NCBI GenBank assembly: GCA_963854735.1
Contig: OY978107.1
Location: forward strand, 813,501 to 877,500
DNA from: Marvania coccoides
Lineage: Eukaryota; Chlorophyta; Trebouxiophyceae; Chlorellales; Chlorellaceae
Reading direction: 5' to 3'
Length of the DNA: 64,000 nucleotides
The notes under the pieces: model-generated
The model's database searches: none
The model's input: only the letters and a program-made list of their open reading frames with translations
What the model was told of the DNA's origin: nothing
Shown: positions 45,590-56,700 of the stretch, in pieces
Numbering within the stretch: the stretch's first letter is position 1
Layout of the letters: the number at the start of each line of letters is the position of its first letter
Translations under genes and position numbers: made by a program

Positions 45590-46169
45590 TTTCTAAGATG
45601 TCGGAAAAAAAATGTTTTTAGGTGTGGAAAAAAAGGGCCAAAAGTTAGCGAGGCCACCGCTACTTGTCCGCCGTTAATTTTCTTTTGTTTCCAAGTGCTG
45701 TTCCAGGCCTTCCCAGGCCTTTTCTCCGACGCTGCACTTCTGGTCTTTCCAACCAGGGAGTAACCGAAATGATACAAGGAGTTCAAATTTGAGGAATGGG
45801 GGATAATGCACATATGCGATGCTGAATTTATTGTTATAAGTTATACAATAATGGCGTGAGAGACCTCTTCGGCTGAGACTGCGGGGGGGCACGTCAGGCA
45901 GTGCCATACACATTATGGCATTTCGTTCTACTCGGTCGGCACTCGTTTCCTCGCAATTTTATTGTTGAAACATCCTCGCAAACCAAGTTGTCCCACCTTT
46001 TTGCCTGATAAAATGCTGCAATGCGGCAACACAAAATTCGCTAATGAAATGCAATTTATGCTGCTCGACTGATTTTTTTATGGCCTTATCAATTCAAAAC
46101 ATTAATCAAACGGCCAATAATTGCGAACAGTAGAGCCCCTCTAATATAGTGGAAAATTTGAAAAATGTC
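45590..46169. other. Intergenic, no gene seen
   Basis: AT-rich sequence upstream of the unknown two-exon gene, presumably including its promoter. No repeat or RNA gene recognised. Confidence 0.4.
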
Positions 46170-46533
46170 AGCTTTTCAAAAGCCACCAGCTGGCACTGCC
46201 GCTTTTCCACAGTTCCGGCAGTCCCTCGCCGTTTCCTTGGTGGAGGTCAGCCCAGTGCTGCGCCAGTTGCAATTGATAAACCTCGCCGGCCCCGACTCCA
46301 CCACAATCTGATTATAATGAAGCGACCGAGGAACCGTTGGAGAGTACAACGGCCGATGGGGTGCCTGTAAGCTGGCACCGCAGTTTGGATGAGATTCCAG
46401 CGGGCGAGGATGCGCCTCCAACGCTGTATCTTGCTCATGAATTTCTCGATGCCCTGCCAGTGCCGCCGTTGGGGGACTCGGGAAGGCAGGGGCCAGAGCC
46501 TTACATTGTGGGCGACGGTGCGGTATCGGCGTA
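46170..46533 (+). pseudogene. NDUFAF7 (MidA-type methyltransferase) exon fragment, frameshifted
   Basis: NDUFAF7 methylates a complex I subunit in mitochondria. Here only two blocks are left. After a TTTTCCACAG acceptor (46212) the frame reads FRQSLAVSLVEVSPVLRQLQ; a one-base shift near 46308 and a stop break it. The other frame continues ATEEPLESTTADGVPVSWHR, SLDEIPAGEDAPPTLYLAHE and FLDALPV, matching the order VSPxLxxLQ ... G(I/V)P(I/V)SWxR ... YLAHEFxDxLPV of the family. After LPV the sequence diverges. N-terminal SAM-binding and C-terminal parts are missing. A dead fragment within the mobile island. Confidence 0.7.
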
Positions 46534-46768
46534 ATGTTGTATCCATACGCCCCAGTACCTGAGGTTGATCCCACGGATGGAAGGGGGTACCCCGCCTTAT
46601 TGTGGCGGTGGGAGTGGCACGTCGGCTTGCACCAACCTTGGTAGTAGACGGTGCAACCATGTAAAATTTTGAAATCGTTGCCAGTCTTCCCAAGAAAACG
46701 ATCGCGAGGTAACTAACACCTCTTCCATGTTTAACACGAGGGACCCCCCCCCCACAAAAAAAAATGAT

Positions 46769-46848
46769 TATTAGCACCACGCTACTACCAACTGAGCTAA
46801 GGGAGCGTTATTTGCTCCCTACAGGGCTTGAACCTATGACCTTGGCGT
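46769..46848 (-). tRNA. Circularly permuted tRNA-Ile (anticodon AAU)
   Basis: On the minus strand the 3' half comes first (46848-46813: ACGCCAAGGTC, T-arm ATAGG-TTCAAGC-CCTGT, acceptor AGGGAGC, discriminator A). A 6-base spacer AATAAC (46812-46807) follows, then the 5' half (46806-46769: acceptor GCTCCCT, TA, D-arm GCTC-AGTTGGTAG-TAGC, anticodon stem TGGTG, loop CTAATA). Joined at the usual 37/38 splice point, the halves give a full 74-nt cloverleaf: 7/7 acceptor pairs, T-stem 5/5 (one G-T), anticodon stem 5/5 (one G-T), and a D-stem with one mismatch at 13-22. The loop CTAATAA places AAT as anticodon, and the sequence otherwise matches eukaryotic tRNA-Ile(AAU). Nine Ts (46764-46756) after the 5' half form a Pol III terminator. 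No matching second half lies outside. Confidence 0.9.
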
Positions 46849-46879
46849 TCCATACATGGTCATCACCGAAGCGATTGAC

Positions 46880-47239
46880 TGTTGAACTGGTTGAAGTGGA
46901 GAAAGTGCTGCACCTGTATCGAGGAGGTTCTTTTCTTCTGTTCCTGTCTGATTTTCTTAAGAAAAATACAGCGTGTCTTGTTTGATTCATCATGTTTCCA
47001 GATCTCTCTGGCGTTTTTTTTTACCATTTTGCATTCTCACCTTGAAAACGGCACGGCTTTGTCGTGCATGACACATTCGCTTCTTCTTCATCTCGCCGCC
47101 GCTGCCTTGGGTACCAACATTTCTCCGTCCCCAGCGAGTCTAACGCACCCACGGGGGCAGGGGGAGGACTGTTGATGTACTTAGCCGCCGAAATGGGCCC
47201 TGCGCACGTTTGGCGGGAGTCTAGCACGGCGCTCTGGGT
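46880..47239. other. Spacer in the mobile island
   Basis: Contains short in-frame scraps without family character. The part near 47180-47239 may be the decayed upstream region of the reverse transcriptase element. Confidence 0.35.
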
Positions 47240-48007
47240 GGAGATCAGCGCCCCGCCCTCCATGGACCGCCCTTCACGCCGGCTGAGCTCGAAGACACGG
47301 CTCTGAAGATGCGCACCAGCAAGACCTACGCAGGCGACCTCCGGCCGGAGGTGCTGCGCGCCCTGATGCCAGCGCTGGCAGAATCGCTGGCGGCGCTGTT
47401 CAACGCCTGTGTACGCCTGGGTGGCCTACAGCGCGAGTGGACCTGGGGGTACATCACCCCCATCCACAAGCCAGGCGGCGACGTGCACGAGCCGGGGGAC
47501 TACAGGCCCATCACGGTGGGCACCCTGCTGGCTCGGCTTTTCGCCTCAGCGCTGAACACGCGCCTGGTAGACTGGGCAGAGGCGGCGGGGGTGCGTGCGC
47601 AAGGGCATGCGGTTTTCGGCCGGGGAGGCGGTGCGCGGACCAGATCTTCGTGCCGGGCGATGCTGGAGCTGCAGCAGCGGGCGATGGAGAAAACGCCATT
47701 GTTCGTCTGTTTTGTTGACTTTCGGAAGGCGTACGACTCCGTCCCGCAAGAGAAGCTCTGGGGGAAGCTGCAGGCGGCTGGCGTGGGGGGCTGGTTGATG
47801 CGCGCCATCCAGACGCTGTATGCAGATATCCCTGTCTGCGTGAAAGGCGACACTGGATTCACGGCCACTTTCCCGTGCCTGGTGGGCCTGCGCCAGGGCT
47901 TCCCCCTCGGTCCCACAGTTTTGGGGATGTACGTGGACGACCTGGAGCGCGCGGAGCTAGCTGCGGCTGGGGTAGACCTATACGATTTGTGGCAGCAAGT
48001 CTGGTAA
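47240..48007 (+). mobile_element. Non-LTR (LINE) retrotransposon fragment, reverse transcriptase part
   Basis: An open frame reads PFTPAELEDTALKMRTSKTY, PEVLRALMPALAESLAALFN, WTWGYITPIHKPGGDVHEPG, DYRPITVGTLLARLFASALN, LFVCFVDFRKAYDSVPQEKL and GLRQGFPLGPTVLGMYVDDL: the fingers and palm motifs of LINE reverse transcriptases (PIHKxGD, YRPI, DFRKAYDSV, LRQGxPLxP). It stops soon after, before the FxDD catalytic box, and no endonuclease domain is readable upstream. The element is truncated and inactive. The RQGFPLGP block deviates from the usual RQGCPLSP. Confidence 0.85.
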
Positions 48008-48316
48008 AACTCTCAGAGCTAGAAATACCGGTATATTAGATAAAATCACGATTTTCGTCGCGGAACTCACCGGTGTTGATTCCCTTTTTTCCTTCTTATA
48101 TCAAATTAGATAGAGTCGCGACGACGGTGAAAAATAGAATCCTGCTTTTCAGAGGAGCTGAGCCTCTTTGTTCAGAACGGGGGTCGTGGACGTGAACGAC
48201 AAGGCGTATGGTGGAATCACACGGCTGCACGAAGTCAATTTTGTCGTGGTGGGATTTTACAGTGTTGGCGTATCAGTCATAATCTTCAGTTCCAATTCTA
48301 TTCCAGTCAATTCGTT

Positions 48317-49314
48317 TCAAGTCAAGTCAATAACTTCGTCTTCATCGTCCGTCATAGCTACGTGGGCCGTCGACGTTCCAGCGCCGGTGGGAGGAGGCGG
48401 CGCTGACGATGGGCCCTGGTGCTCCGACTGGGCCGCGACCGCGGCGATGCCAGCCCTGCTGCGCCGATACCGAACACTCTTTTTTTTGGAAGTCGAGCTA
48501 GTGCCGTCCACGCCTCCGTGCTTCGTCGCATGGAGACCGAATGCTGACTCCGGCCGCTCCTGCTCGCCCTTGGTCTTTGCCGCCTTCTGCGGGGGAGCGG
48601 CAGTGGCGGGGGTCGTTGTGACCTCCATGGGCCGCGGCAGTGCAGGGGGCATCGGCGGAGCGTCTGCAAAAAAACGAGAATTAAAGGAGGTACAGGAAAC
48701 GTGTGTCAGCGGCGCTGGGAAGAATAAGAATTCGGCGTTAAACACATTTGTTGGGACCCAAGTAGACGTTCTATGCTACCCAGAGCGACAACTGCTCTCC
48801 ATAAGTATCGAAATACATAAAACCCAGATTGAAAAATCCAAATAAATTGTGGAGAAGAAAGGAAAAAAGCAAAAGTTAAATGCAGCGAGAGAAAGGAGCG
48901 GGTACCTCTGCGGTAGCCGCCAGGGACCCATCCAGCGCCTTCGACACCGCCACCACTGGCAGCGCATTCTGGTAGTCGCACCGATCCCTGCACAGCGACC
49001 ATCGCAACCTCCAGCTGCGCCATGCCGATGGTGCCACCGCCGCCCAGCTGCATGCAAACAAGGAGGAGGTGAGGAATGCCTTCTTTGCCAAATTTTGAAA
49101 TTATAGACGATTGGAGCAAAATAATAAAATTGAATTAAAGCTCTCGGTAGGAGCTTACATGCTGGCGGCCGCCAGGGGGGCCGGCAACAGCGGCGGTCAC
49201 CCGGACTGGTGCTGCCTTTGCCAAAGCGGCCGTGCTCGGCAGAAAGCCGCAAGCGTCTTCGTCCTCGTCAGACTCCGCGACCGTCTGTCCCCTGGGGCGC
49301 TTGCCACCATGGCT

Positions 49315-49353
<39 letters not shown>

Positions 49354-52300
49354 GGCGGCGGCTAGGTGAGCGCGCTGCGCCGGGTGGTTGGGCAAATGGG
49401 CGCCTGCAGCGTCGTCGCGGCGCGCGGAACCAACCCCTAAGGTCACATGGCTGGTGGCGAGGCTGCCCAGGAGCCCACCGCCCCGGCCGTCGCTGGCGCT
49501 GCCGCTGGCGAAGGTATCTGCAGCGCCACCCTTCCGGACTCCCTGCAGCTCATTCGGAGGCAGATAATCTTGGTTAGATAAACTTGTACAATACAATTCA
49601 ATTGCTGTGTAAAAAAAAAAAAGTAGGGCATTCCTGCCAACGCACCTGTCCTGGGAAGCGAGATGCAGAGCCGGCAGCAGCTCTGTCGCTGCCTGGGGCC
49701 GCAGAACGCTGCATGTCGGCAGCGCCGCCGCGCCCTCCGCCACGCCCTCCGCCGCGCATGCCGCTGCCACGCGCGCCCCCGCGCCCGCGGCCGAGGTTGG
49801 CCCCAGAGCCGGTGCCGCCGCTGCGGCCGCTGCCGCCGATGCCCCGCCCCTGCACTCAGAAACCCATTCAAAGAAGGGAAACGGTGAGGCGATGGTTTGT
49901 AGATTGGTATTGGCGCAGATAGTCGAGCGCAAAGGTCCAGAGGCACATCGGGGTGAAGAATGGATTGAAATATGAAAGCACCGGGAGAGGCAAAATCATG
50001 AACACAAATAGCTTTCTCTACCCCCCTCAATTTGCAGCAAAAACCTAATTCTGAGTGCGACAGGGAAAGCATGCATGAAAAGAAGCAATTCTATGCAGTT
50101 ACAAGGAAGAACCAGGCCATGTTTCACTACGCACCTGGAGCGGGGGGGCGCCGCCGCTGCCGGCCGCAGCAGTAGCCGCAGGCTGGCCGAGGAGAGGGAG
50201 AGGGGGGCGTTGCGCGGCTGCGGCTGCCGCTGCGGCCGCAACACCGCCGTGGTGGTGCCCACCGCCAGCGCCAGCAGCGCTGCTAGTGCCCGCCTGAAAT
50301 AAACGGGGGAAAAAAATAAACAAATGAATCATATGGCCATACTACAACTAATTAATAAGATACACAAAGGAAAGAAAGAATGGAAAAGTACGGCATCAAA
50401 ACTCTTTCATAGTACGGCACACCCAGATGGCATGCTTCTAGGGAATGAATTCATGCAAAACACTTAGAAGAAGATGGCGAAGAAGACGAAATGTGAAGTG
50501 AAAATACATAAAATATGCGCACCTCGTCCGACTCCACGTCCGCTGCTGCCGCCTCGTACTCAAAGCCGACCTCGTTCAGATACTTGGCCACGGCACCGTT
50601 TCTGCTGTGCCTTCTGAATGTGTGGGCTACACCGCTGAAATTCCGCCTGGAGAATTTGTCTTCCTTTGCGTGACCCTTCTCTGCCGCCAGCACGTTACGC
50701 CGCGCCACCACAGGATCGTCAGAATGGTTGTTGACCCTGGGATCTGCGGACGACTCGGGCCACCTCGTCAGCATCTGCGCGACAGAGGATCGGGAGCCTT
50801 GCAAAAGCGTGCAGAGGAGGTAGAGAGCATGCAGCTGAGCGGGCGGGTACCCGCGGATGGGAGAGTTGTCCCACAGCTGCAGCTCTCCGTATACGGGGTG
50901 CCGGGTTTCCGTGTACATCGCGACGACGATGCTGTCGATGAGCGGCATGATGGCAACCGTCTCGAAGAAGTAAACCTCTGTGCGGTACGTGCGGTCCTTC
51001 ATCTTCTCGTCCTCGCGGCGCCGCGCCGTGGCGTAGGCCGATTTGGAGTCGTTCACCTTGCACGTGACGATGTACGGGAACATCTCGCGGGTGATGGGGT
51101 GGAAGCCAGCTGCCTCCAGGTGGGCCTCGGTGCTGGCGAGCAGGGACTCCAGCGAAAATTCGAGGTTCTTGGACGCAGCCGTGCCGCCCTTGCCGCGGTC
51201 CTCTTTCTCCTTTCGGGCACCCTCCGCGCTGGCCTCTGCCCTCGACTTTCTGGCTGCCGCGCTGGCCAGCCCGCCCAGCCGGCCAAACTCCGAGAGCATG
51301 GCTGTCAGCTCATCAGAGTCGGTGGGGTCGATGCCATTGGCCTCGGCGACCCTTATGATCAAGGAGTTGGCCGCATTGGCGGTGGGGTCGTCTGCCGCGG
51401 CCCTGACCATGCCCTGCCCGAGAACGCCAAAGCCGGCGCGCATGAGCGGGAGCACCTTGGGCAGGCGGCGCTGGAGGCGGTCTGTGAGGTCCGCCACGGT
51501 GACGCCCGGGGTGAATGCGGCGGTGGCGCTTGCGAAAAGAACAGGGAAGTTCTCTCGGAAGCCGGCGTCGCCAAGGAGCTTGTCCTGGAGGATGCAGAGG
51601 TGCGGCAGCAGAAAGATGCGCCCCTCGCGGAAGCCGGTCTTGACGTTGGAGGTGTCAAGGTGCTCGCCGTAGACCTCGTGACACCTAGTGGGGAGGGTGC
51701 GCAAGAAGCAGCGCATGGCCTCCTTGCCGGTGGCGATGGCGATGGCCTTGAATCCAGCTTGGTGGAGGGCCCAGAAGGTGAACTCCACCAGGATGTCGGC
51801 CGCGCGCTCAAGGTTGGCAGTTTTGAGCCGCTGCCGGCAGTGCTCCCTGGCGTTGGTTGCGCCAGCGCACTGCGGCGTGCGGTCGAGCTGTATCCCCGGG
51901 AACATCGGGGTGGCCAGCAGCTGGCACGCGGCGCCAAATCCCGAGACGGTGCCCGCCAGCTCGCAGAAGCTCTCGAAGGTGGCGTCCTTCAGCAGAGCGC
52001 CTGCCAGCGCAACCATAAGATTGCGCACGGTGGTGCACACCTTGCCTCCGAACTCAGCCAGCAGGGCAGCGAACAGCACCTCGCGCTTCTTCGGGCAGTT
52101 TGCGAGGATCACAAGGATCCATCGCACGTCGCCCTCAGTTGCGGTCATCAGTCCCGCCCGGAGGAGCTCGCGGTTCTCCGCACCGTCCCAGCAGGCGATG
52201 ACCAAGCCCTCGCCCAGGGACCTGTACCGCTCGTGCATATCCATGCATGCGTCGAAAACGGCTGTCCTCGCGGCCCCTGGGTCGCCCTGGCTGGCGCAGA

Positions 52301-52513
52301 GGATGGGCTGCAGTGAGGAGAGAGGGAGAAAAAAAAAATTAATTTCGGAGAGAGAAAATCGCCAAAAATCTCGCCGCAAAGCACGCGCGCACGCTGCCTA
52401 GGTTGTTCACTTACCCCATGCTCGACTTTCATCCCTTCAACCATCGCCTGCAGTTTGTTTACATTATCTGTGAGGTCAAAATGAGCCTCAAAAGGGCTGC
52501 TGCATGTAGTCAT
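48317..52513 (-). CDS. Large unknown protein: helical domain, RGG box, C-terminal SUMO-interacting motif
   Basis: Seven exons: 52513-52415, 52307-50523, 50293-50135, 49849-49646, 49542-49159, 49047-48906, 48663-48317; every intron is GT-AG, every phase agrees, 1039 aa, so the gene is intact. Residues 1-630 form a helical, well-composed domain (ENRELLRAGLMTATEGDVRW, FPYIVTCKVNDSKSAYATAR, FFETVAIMPLIDSIVVAMYT, LQLWDNSPIRGYPPAQLHAL) that I do not recognise. Exon 3 is Ala/His-rich and exon 4 is an RGG box (RGGARGSGMRGGGRGGGRGG), a typical RNA-binding tail. Exon 5 has poly-Ala (49318-49353), a basic patch KRPRGQ and an acidic SDEDEDA. The protein ends DDEDEVIDLT, a textbook SUMO-interacting motif. 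I infer a nuclear RNA- or chromatin-associated protein. A partial inverted paralogue is at 40-41 kb, so it belongs to a duplicating family. TGTAA (TTACA at 48257) follows the stop. Confidence 0.82.
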
Positions 52514-52559
52514 GGTTGGATATCAACACCGACTAATTTAAGAACATTTATATTCATTC

Positions 52560-52605
52560 ATGAGTGCAAGGTTTCAAGGTTGCAAGGTTGCAAGGTTTCA
52601 AGGTT
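52560..52605. repeat. Short tandem repeat (TTTCAAGG / TTGCAAGG units)
   Basis: GCAAGGTTTCAAGGTTGCAA-type units of 8 bp repeat five times directly upstream of the first exon of the 1039-aa gene. The unit is absent from the inverted copy at 40 kb. Confidence 0.85.
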
Positions 52606-52654
52606 TCTGGCGCATAGGGTGGCAAAAGAATGAAGAAAGGGACACCACGAGATG

Positions 52655-53055
52655 CATCAGCGCACAGGTCTTCATGGCCGCGCTGGGCGACTCCATTAAG
52701 AGTAAGTGGCCGTATAATTCGCAGCCAGGTAACAGCAGAGCCCAGGACTAGGCGGGTGCACATCCCTTCTGGATCCGCCTGCCCGCCCCAAAATTTCTTG
52801 AATTTAATCAGATTGGGGTGCAAGAAGCACCTGCACGGCGCACTTGGGGCATTGAGAGAGCATGTATGGAAATCCGTTAAAGCCTGCGCTCAGGCAGCTT
52901 CACACCGCTTTGCACCGCCAGATCCCGTCGTTCTTCAAGACTCCAGCGTTGCTGCGGTCGGCGCTTCCAACATCAATTTGCAAATGGAGCACGGCATGGC
53001 TGACGAGCTCAGTGCGTGTGCCTCTTGCAGACGCACCGCGTGCGCTTTGCAAGGC
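52655..53055 (-). repeat. Upstream region of the 1039-aa gene, copy B of the inverted duplication
   Basis: Matches 40085-40485 in reverse orientation. The distance to the exon-1 ATG differs between copies (about 140 bp here, about 510 bp at 40 kb). It probably includes promoter or 5' UTR. Confidence 0.9.
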
Positions 53056-53072
53056 GGAGAGCTGTTTCTAGC

Positions 53073-53528
53073 TTATAGCATGGCGCTGCTGTGTCGTACA
53101 TTCCCAGGAACTGCGGTTGATCCGGCTGGGTAGAAGGGGCCCTCCGCCTTGTTTTGTACGGTGAAGGGGGGTGGCATCTTGCGGGTCTCTTTAGGGTTAC
53201 CCTCTGTAGTAGACGTTACAACAATTTGAAAACACGAAAATCTGTAAATATTTAAATAGTGGGAAAGAATGGAAGTAATGCACGCATATATTTTGCAGTT
53301 TGCTAATGATTTTTTTCCTGTTATCGTTCTCCTCCTCACGCTCCATGCAAGCCGTTTCTGCCGAGCGATGCATCCAGAATGAGCTCCCACCTTCTGCACG
53401 TCCAGCCCCTCCACCCCCTTGTCATGCGCCACCCGCTTCAGCTGCATCCTTGTCAGGCACTCCAGCTCAGCACTACCCCTCGTCCTTTGACTAGCCCCCG
53501 CTTTCTCCTCCATCGCCACTGCCACCAT
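53073..53528 (-). other. Possible exon, unresolved
   Basis: A 60-residue patch (VAMEEKAGASQRTRGSAELE, CLTRMQLKRVAHDKGVEGLD, VQKVGAHSG) on the minus strand looks protein-like; it lies just upstream of the duplicated block and could be a 5' exon of the 1039-aa gene or an independent remnant. No joining exon was found. The rest of 53056-53700 has no gene. Confidence 0.25.
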
Positions 53529-53700
53529 CGCATTTTCCTCGCTCCTCCAGGACTAAACGTGTGCTGCAGTCAATGTAAAAATTTACAACCATTCATGCAA
53601 AACATAAAATAAGTTACTCCTAAAGAACAGGGGGTTTTGCGTTTCGAATGTGAAAAAAAACAGCCCCCCCCCCCCCGCCACCACCACCTCCTCCTCATAT

Positions 53701-56700
53701 CTAGCTGTTCCTCAGCTGCTTCAGCCGCTTTTTGTAGTCCTCAAATGTGCCGTGGAATGCGGACACTTTGCCGCCCTCTACCGCCCACAATTCGTCTACA
53801 GTGGCCTCGATGAGGTGCTGGTCATGCGACACCATCAGCACCCCGCCCTTGAACTCCACAAGCCCAGCCACCAGCGCGTCGATGGCGTCGATGTCCAGGT
53901 GATTGCTGGGCTCGTCCAGCAGCAGGATGTGGGGCTTGGTCCAGGTCACGCGTGCCAGGGCGACGCGGCTCTTCTGCCCGCCGCTGAGGGTGTACATGGC
54001 CTGCGAGGCGAGGTCGGCATTGACGCCAAAGGCAGCCAGGTGCGCCCTGCACGAGGGGGGGTGGAGAGAGTTTTTTTTTAAATAGAAAAGAAGGGGGGAA
54101 GGGACGCATTTTTTTGAACACAAACCGCTCGCGCGGCCTCCCCCACTTTCAATTCCTACCTGTGCACGGGCTCCTTGGCGTCGGGGAAGCATTTTGCAAA
54201 GTAGCCCAGCGGCGTCAGCGCCAGGTCCAGCCCGTCCACGTGGTGCTGGCTGAACACTGCCAGGCGCAGCTTGTTGGAGCGGTACGCGTGCCCCTTGGTG
54301 GGCTGCAGCTTCCCCGAGATCAGCCCCAGCAGCGTCGACTTTCCGATGCCGTTGGGCCCCACGATGGCCAGGCGGGACCCCATGTCAATGCCAAAATTCA
54401 GGTCGCTGAAAAGCTCAGGGGAGTCGGGACTGTAGCGGAAGGACACGTCGGTGAAGGAGATGACGGGGGGCCCCACTGGGTCTGGGGGCGCTGGGAATTT
54501 GAAGAGGTAGTCTGGGTCGAGTGCGACCTCCGCCACCTCGGCCATACGCTCCAGCGCCTTGATGCGGGACTGCACCAGCGCGGCGCGGTTAGCGTTGAAC
54601 CTGCGGTAAGGTTTGGGGGGGAAGAGGGGTTGGTTGGTTGAATGGGGGGGAAAGGGGTTTGGCGGGAAAAAATGTGTCGGGGAAGAATCAAAAGATATTT
54701 CGAAGTGAGAAGAGGATAACGCAACGAACTCGAGGACAGTCAGCATGGCAGAAATATAACAAAAAAATGGGTAAAAAAACTAAACAAAGGAAAAGACCTC
54801 AAGGGGGAGACGATAAATCGACCCTAAACAAAATAATAAACGTAATATTGAGAGTTTAAACTCAGCACAGAAATAGGGAAACACAGGTCACGCGTAGCGG
54901 GGTTCAAGACAGACAAAAACAGCACACTCGGATTAGAAAATATATAATTGTAAAGATAAACGCAACGTAAAAACAGGGCTCCGCCGTGACAAGCCTGCTC
55001 GCAAAGTTCACAAAATAATAATATGGCTGTCTCAGATATGCCTCCAATTAGAATAGAAAAGGGCACCAAAAAAACTCAAAGTTGTTTCCAAAACAGGAGA
55101 CGAAATTTGTATGGCATTCCCTAGCCACGCTGTTGTAATCTTATTTTCAAAAAACACCCATCACATTTGCCACCCCTCCCCAAACCCACCTAAATCTGTC
55201 GATGAACGCCTGCATGTGCGCCCGCCGCGCCGCCACGCCCTCTGCCGCCGCGGCCGCGCAGCGCTGCCGCTCCTTGGCCGTCTTTTCAAAAATGTCGTAG
55301 TTGCCGCGGTAGGCCACCAGCGTGCGGTTGTGCAGGTGCAGTACGTCGGTGCACACCTCGTTGAGAAACTCTCTGGCGTGGGAGACCACCACCACCGTCT
55401 TGGGCCACTTCAGCAGGTAATCTGCAGCCGGGTAATTTAGGAGAGGAGAGAGGGCGTTAGAAGGAAGGTTGGTAAGAATTATGCGTCTTCATATGCCCCC
55501 AGTGAACTTCGAGAGAGCGTAATCAAGTTCGTCTTGTTTTAGAAGAACAAAGAGACCCACGAGAACGAAAGAATGGAAAAAGAAAACCTGGTGTAGGAAT
55601 AAAGCTGAAAGCTTTCAGCTTTATTATCACTTAAGTGATAATAAACAAACAAACGGGTAGGAATCAAGCTGAGAAGAAGAAGAATAAAAAAACTGAAACT
55701 GAAACTGAAACTGAAACTGAAACTGAAACTGAAACTGAAACTGAAACTGAAACTGAAACTGAAACTGAAACTGAAACTGAAACTGAAACTGAAACTGAAA
55801 CTGAAACTGAAACTGAAACTGAAACTGAAACTGAAACAGTTCTAGATACACTCCGCCGCCGCCCAGCCTCCCAGGGCAGCATGTCCAAATAATACCAGAA
55901 TTTCGGGCGAGCGATACAAAACCACACATGGTATATGCTGGTGAAGAAAGACTTAAAACCTCTCTCACCTTGCAGCCACAGCACCGCGTGCAGGTCCAGG
56001 TGATTTGTGGGCTCATCCAGCAGCAGCAGGTCTGGCTGCACGAACAGCGCCCGCGCCAGCGCCACCCGCATGCGCCACCCGCCAGACAGGCTGGACGTGG
56101 GCCTGGCCTGCATGCCTGGGTCGAACGAAAGCCCCGCCAGGATGGCCGACGCGCGCGCCTCCGCGCCAAACGCGTCGATGTCGTGCAACCGCCGCGCCAC
56201 CGCCTCCAGCCGCCCAGCCGGCGCCGCAGGGTCCTTCATCAGCTCGGCCTCCTCCGCCATCAGCCGCATGCGCTCTGTGTCGCACGACATCACCGTCTCC
56301 AGCGCTGAAATGCCGTCGCCAGACACCTCCTGCTCCACGTGAAGCACCTGGCAGTTGGGGGGCAACCCGGGGAGCTGCCGGGCAGCCAGGGCCCGAAGCA
56401 TGGTGGTTTTCCCCGAGCCGTTGCGCCCCACCAGGCCGTACCGCCGGCCGTAGGTCAGCGTAACGTCGGCATCTGAAATGAGCTCTGCGCCGCCGTTGCT
56501 CACGCAGATGGAGCGCAGGTGGATGTCTCGCACCGCGGGGCCGCCCGCGTTGCGCAGCACCTCCACGGTGTGCCCGTTGAGCGCCTCCTGGGCCGCCGCC
56601 TGGTGCGCCTCCAGCGCCGCGCGCGCCGCGCGCTCCGCCTTGTCGTTGGCGCGCTTGATCTTGGCGGCGTCCTTCTCGCTCATCAGCGAAAAGTCTGCCT

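Noticed and set aside
46849..46900. Reading the 46.8-kb tRNA as an ordinary intron-containing tRNA
   Set aside because: No 5' half precedes the 3' half on the minus strand, and the 5' half that fits its acceptor stem lies downstream, followed directly by a T-run.
50607..52316. 569-codon open frame antisense to the 1039-aa gene
   Set aside because: The minus-strand frame has consistent exons and splice sites; the plus frame is its mirror and has no matching splice structure.
55691..55838. CRISPR-like array
   Set aside because: The unit is six bases with no spacers, and the genome is eukaryotic.
55635..55892. Thr-Glu and Ser-Val repeat proteins
   Set aside because: Translations of the GAAACT array inside an ABCF3 intron.
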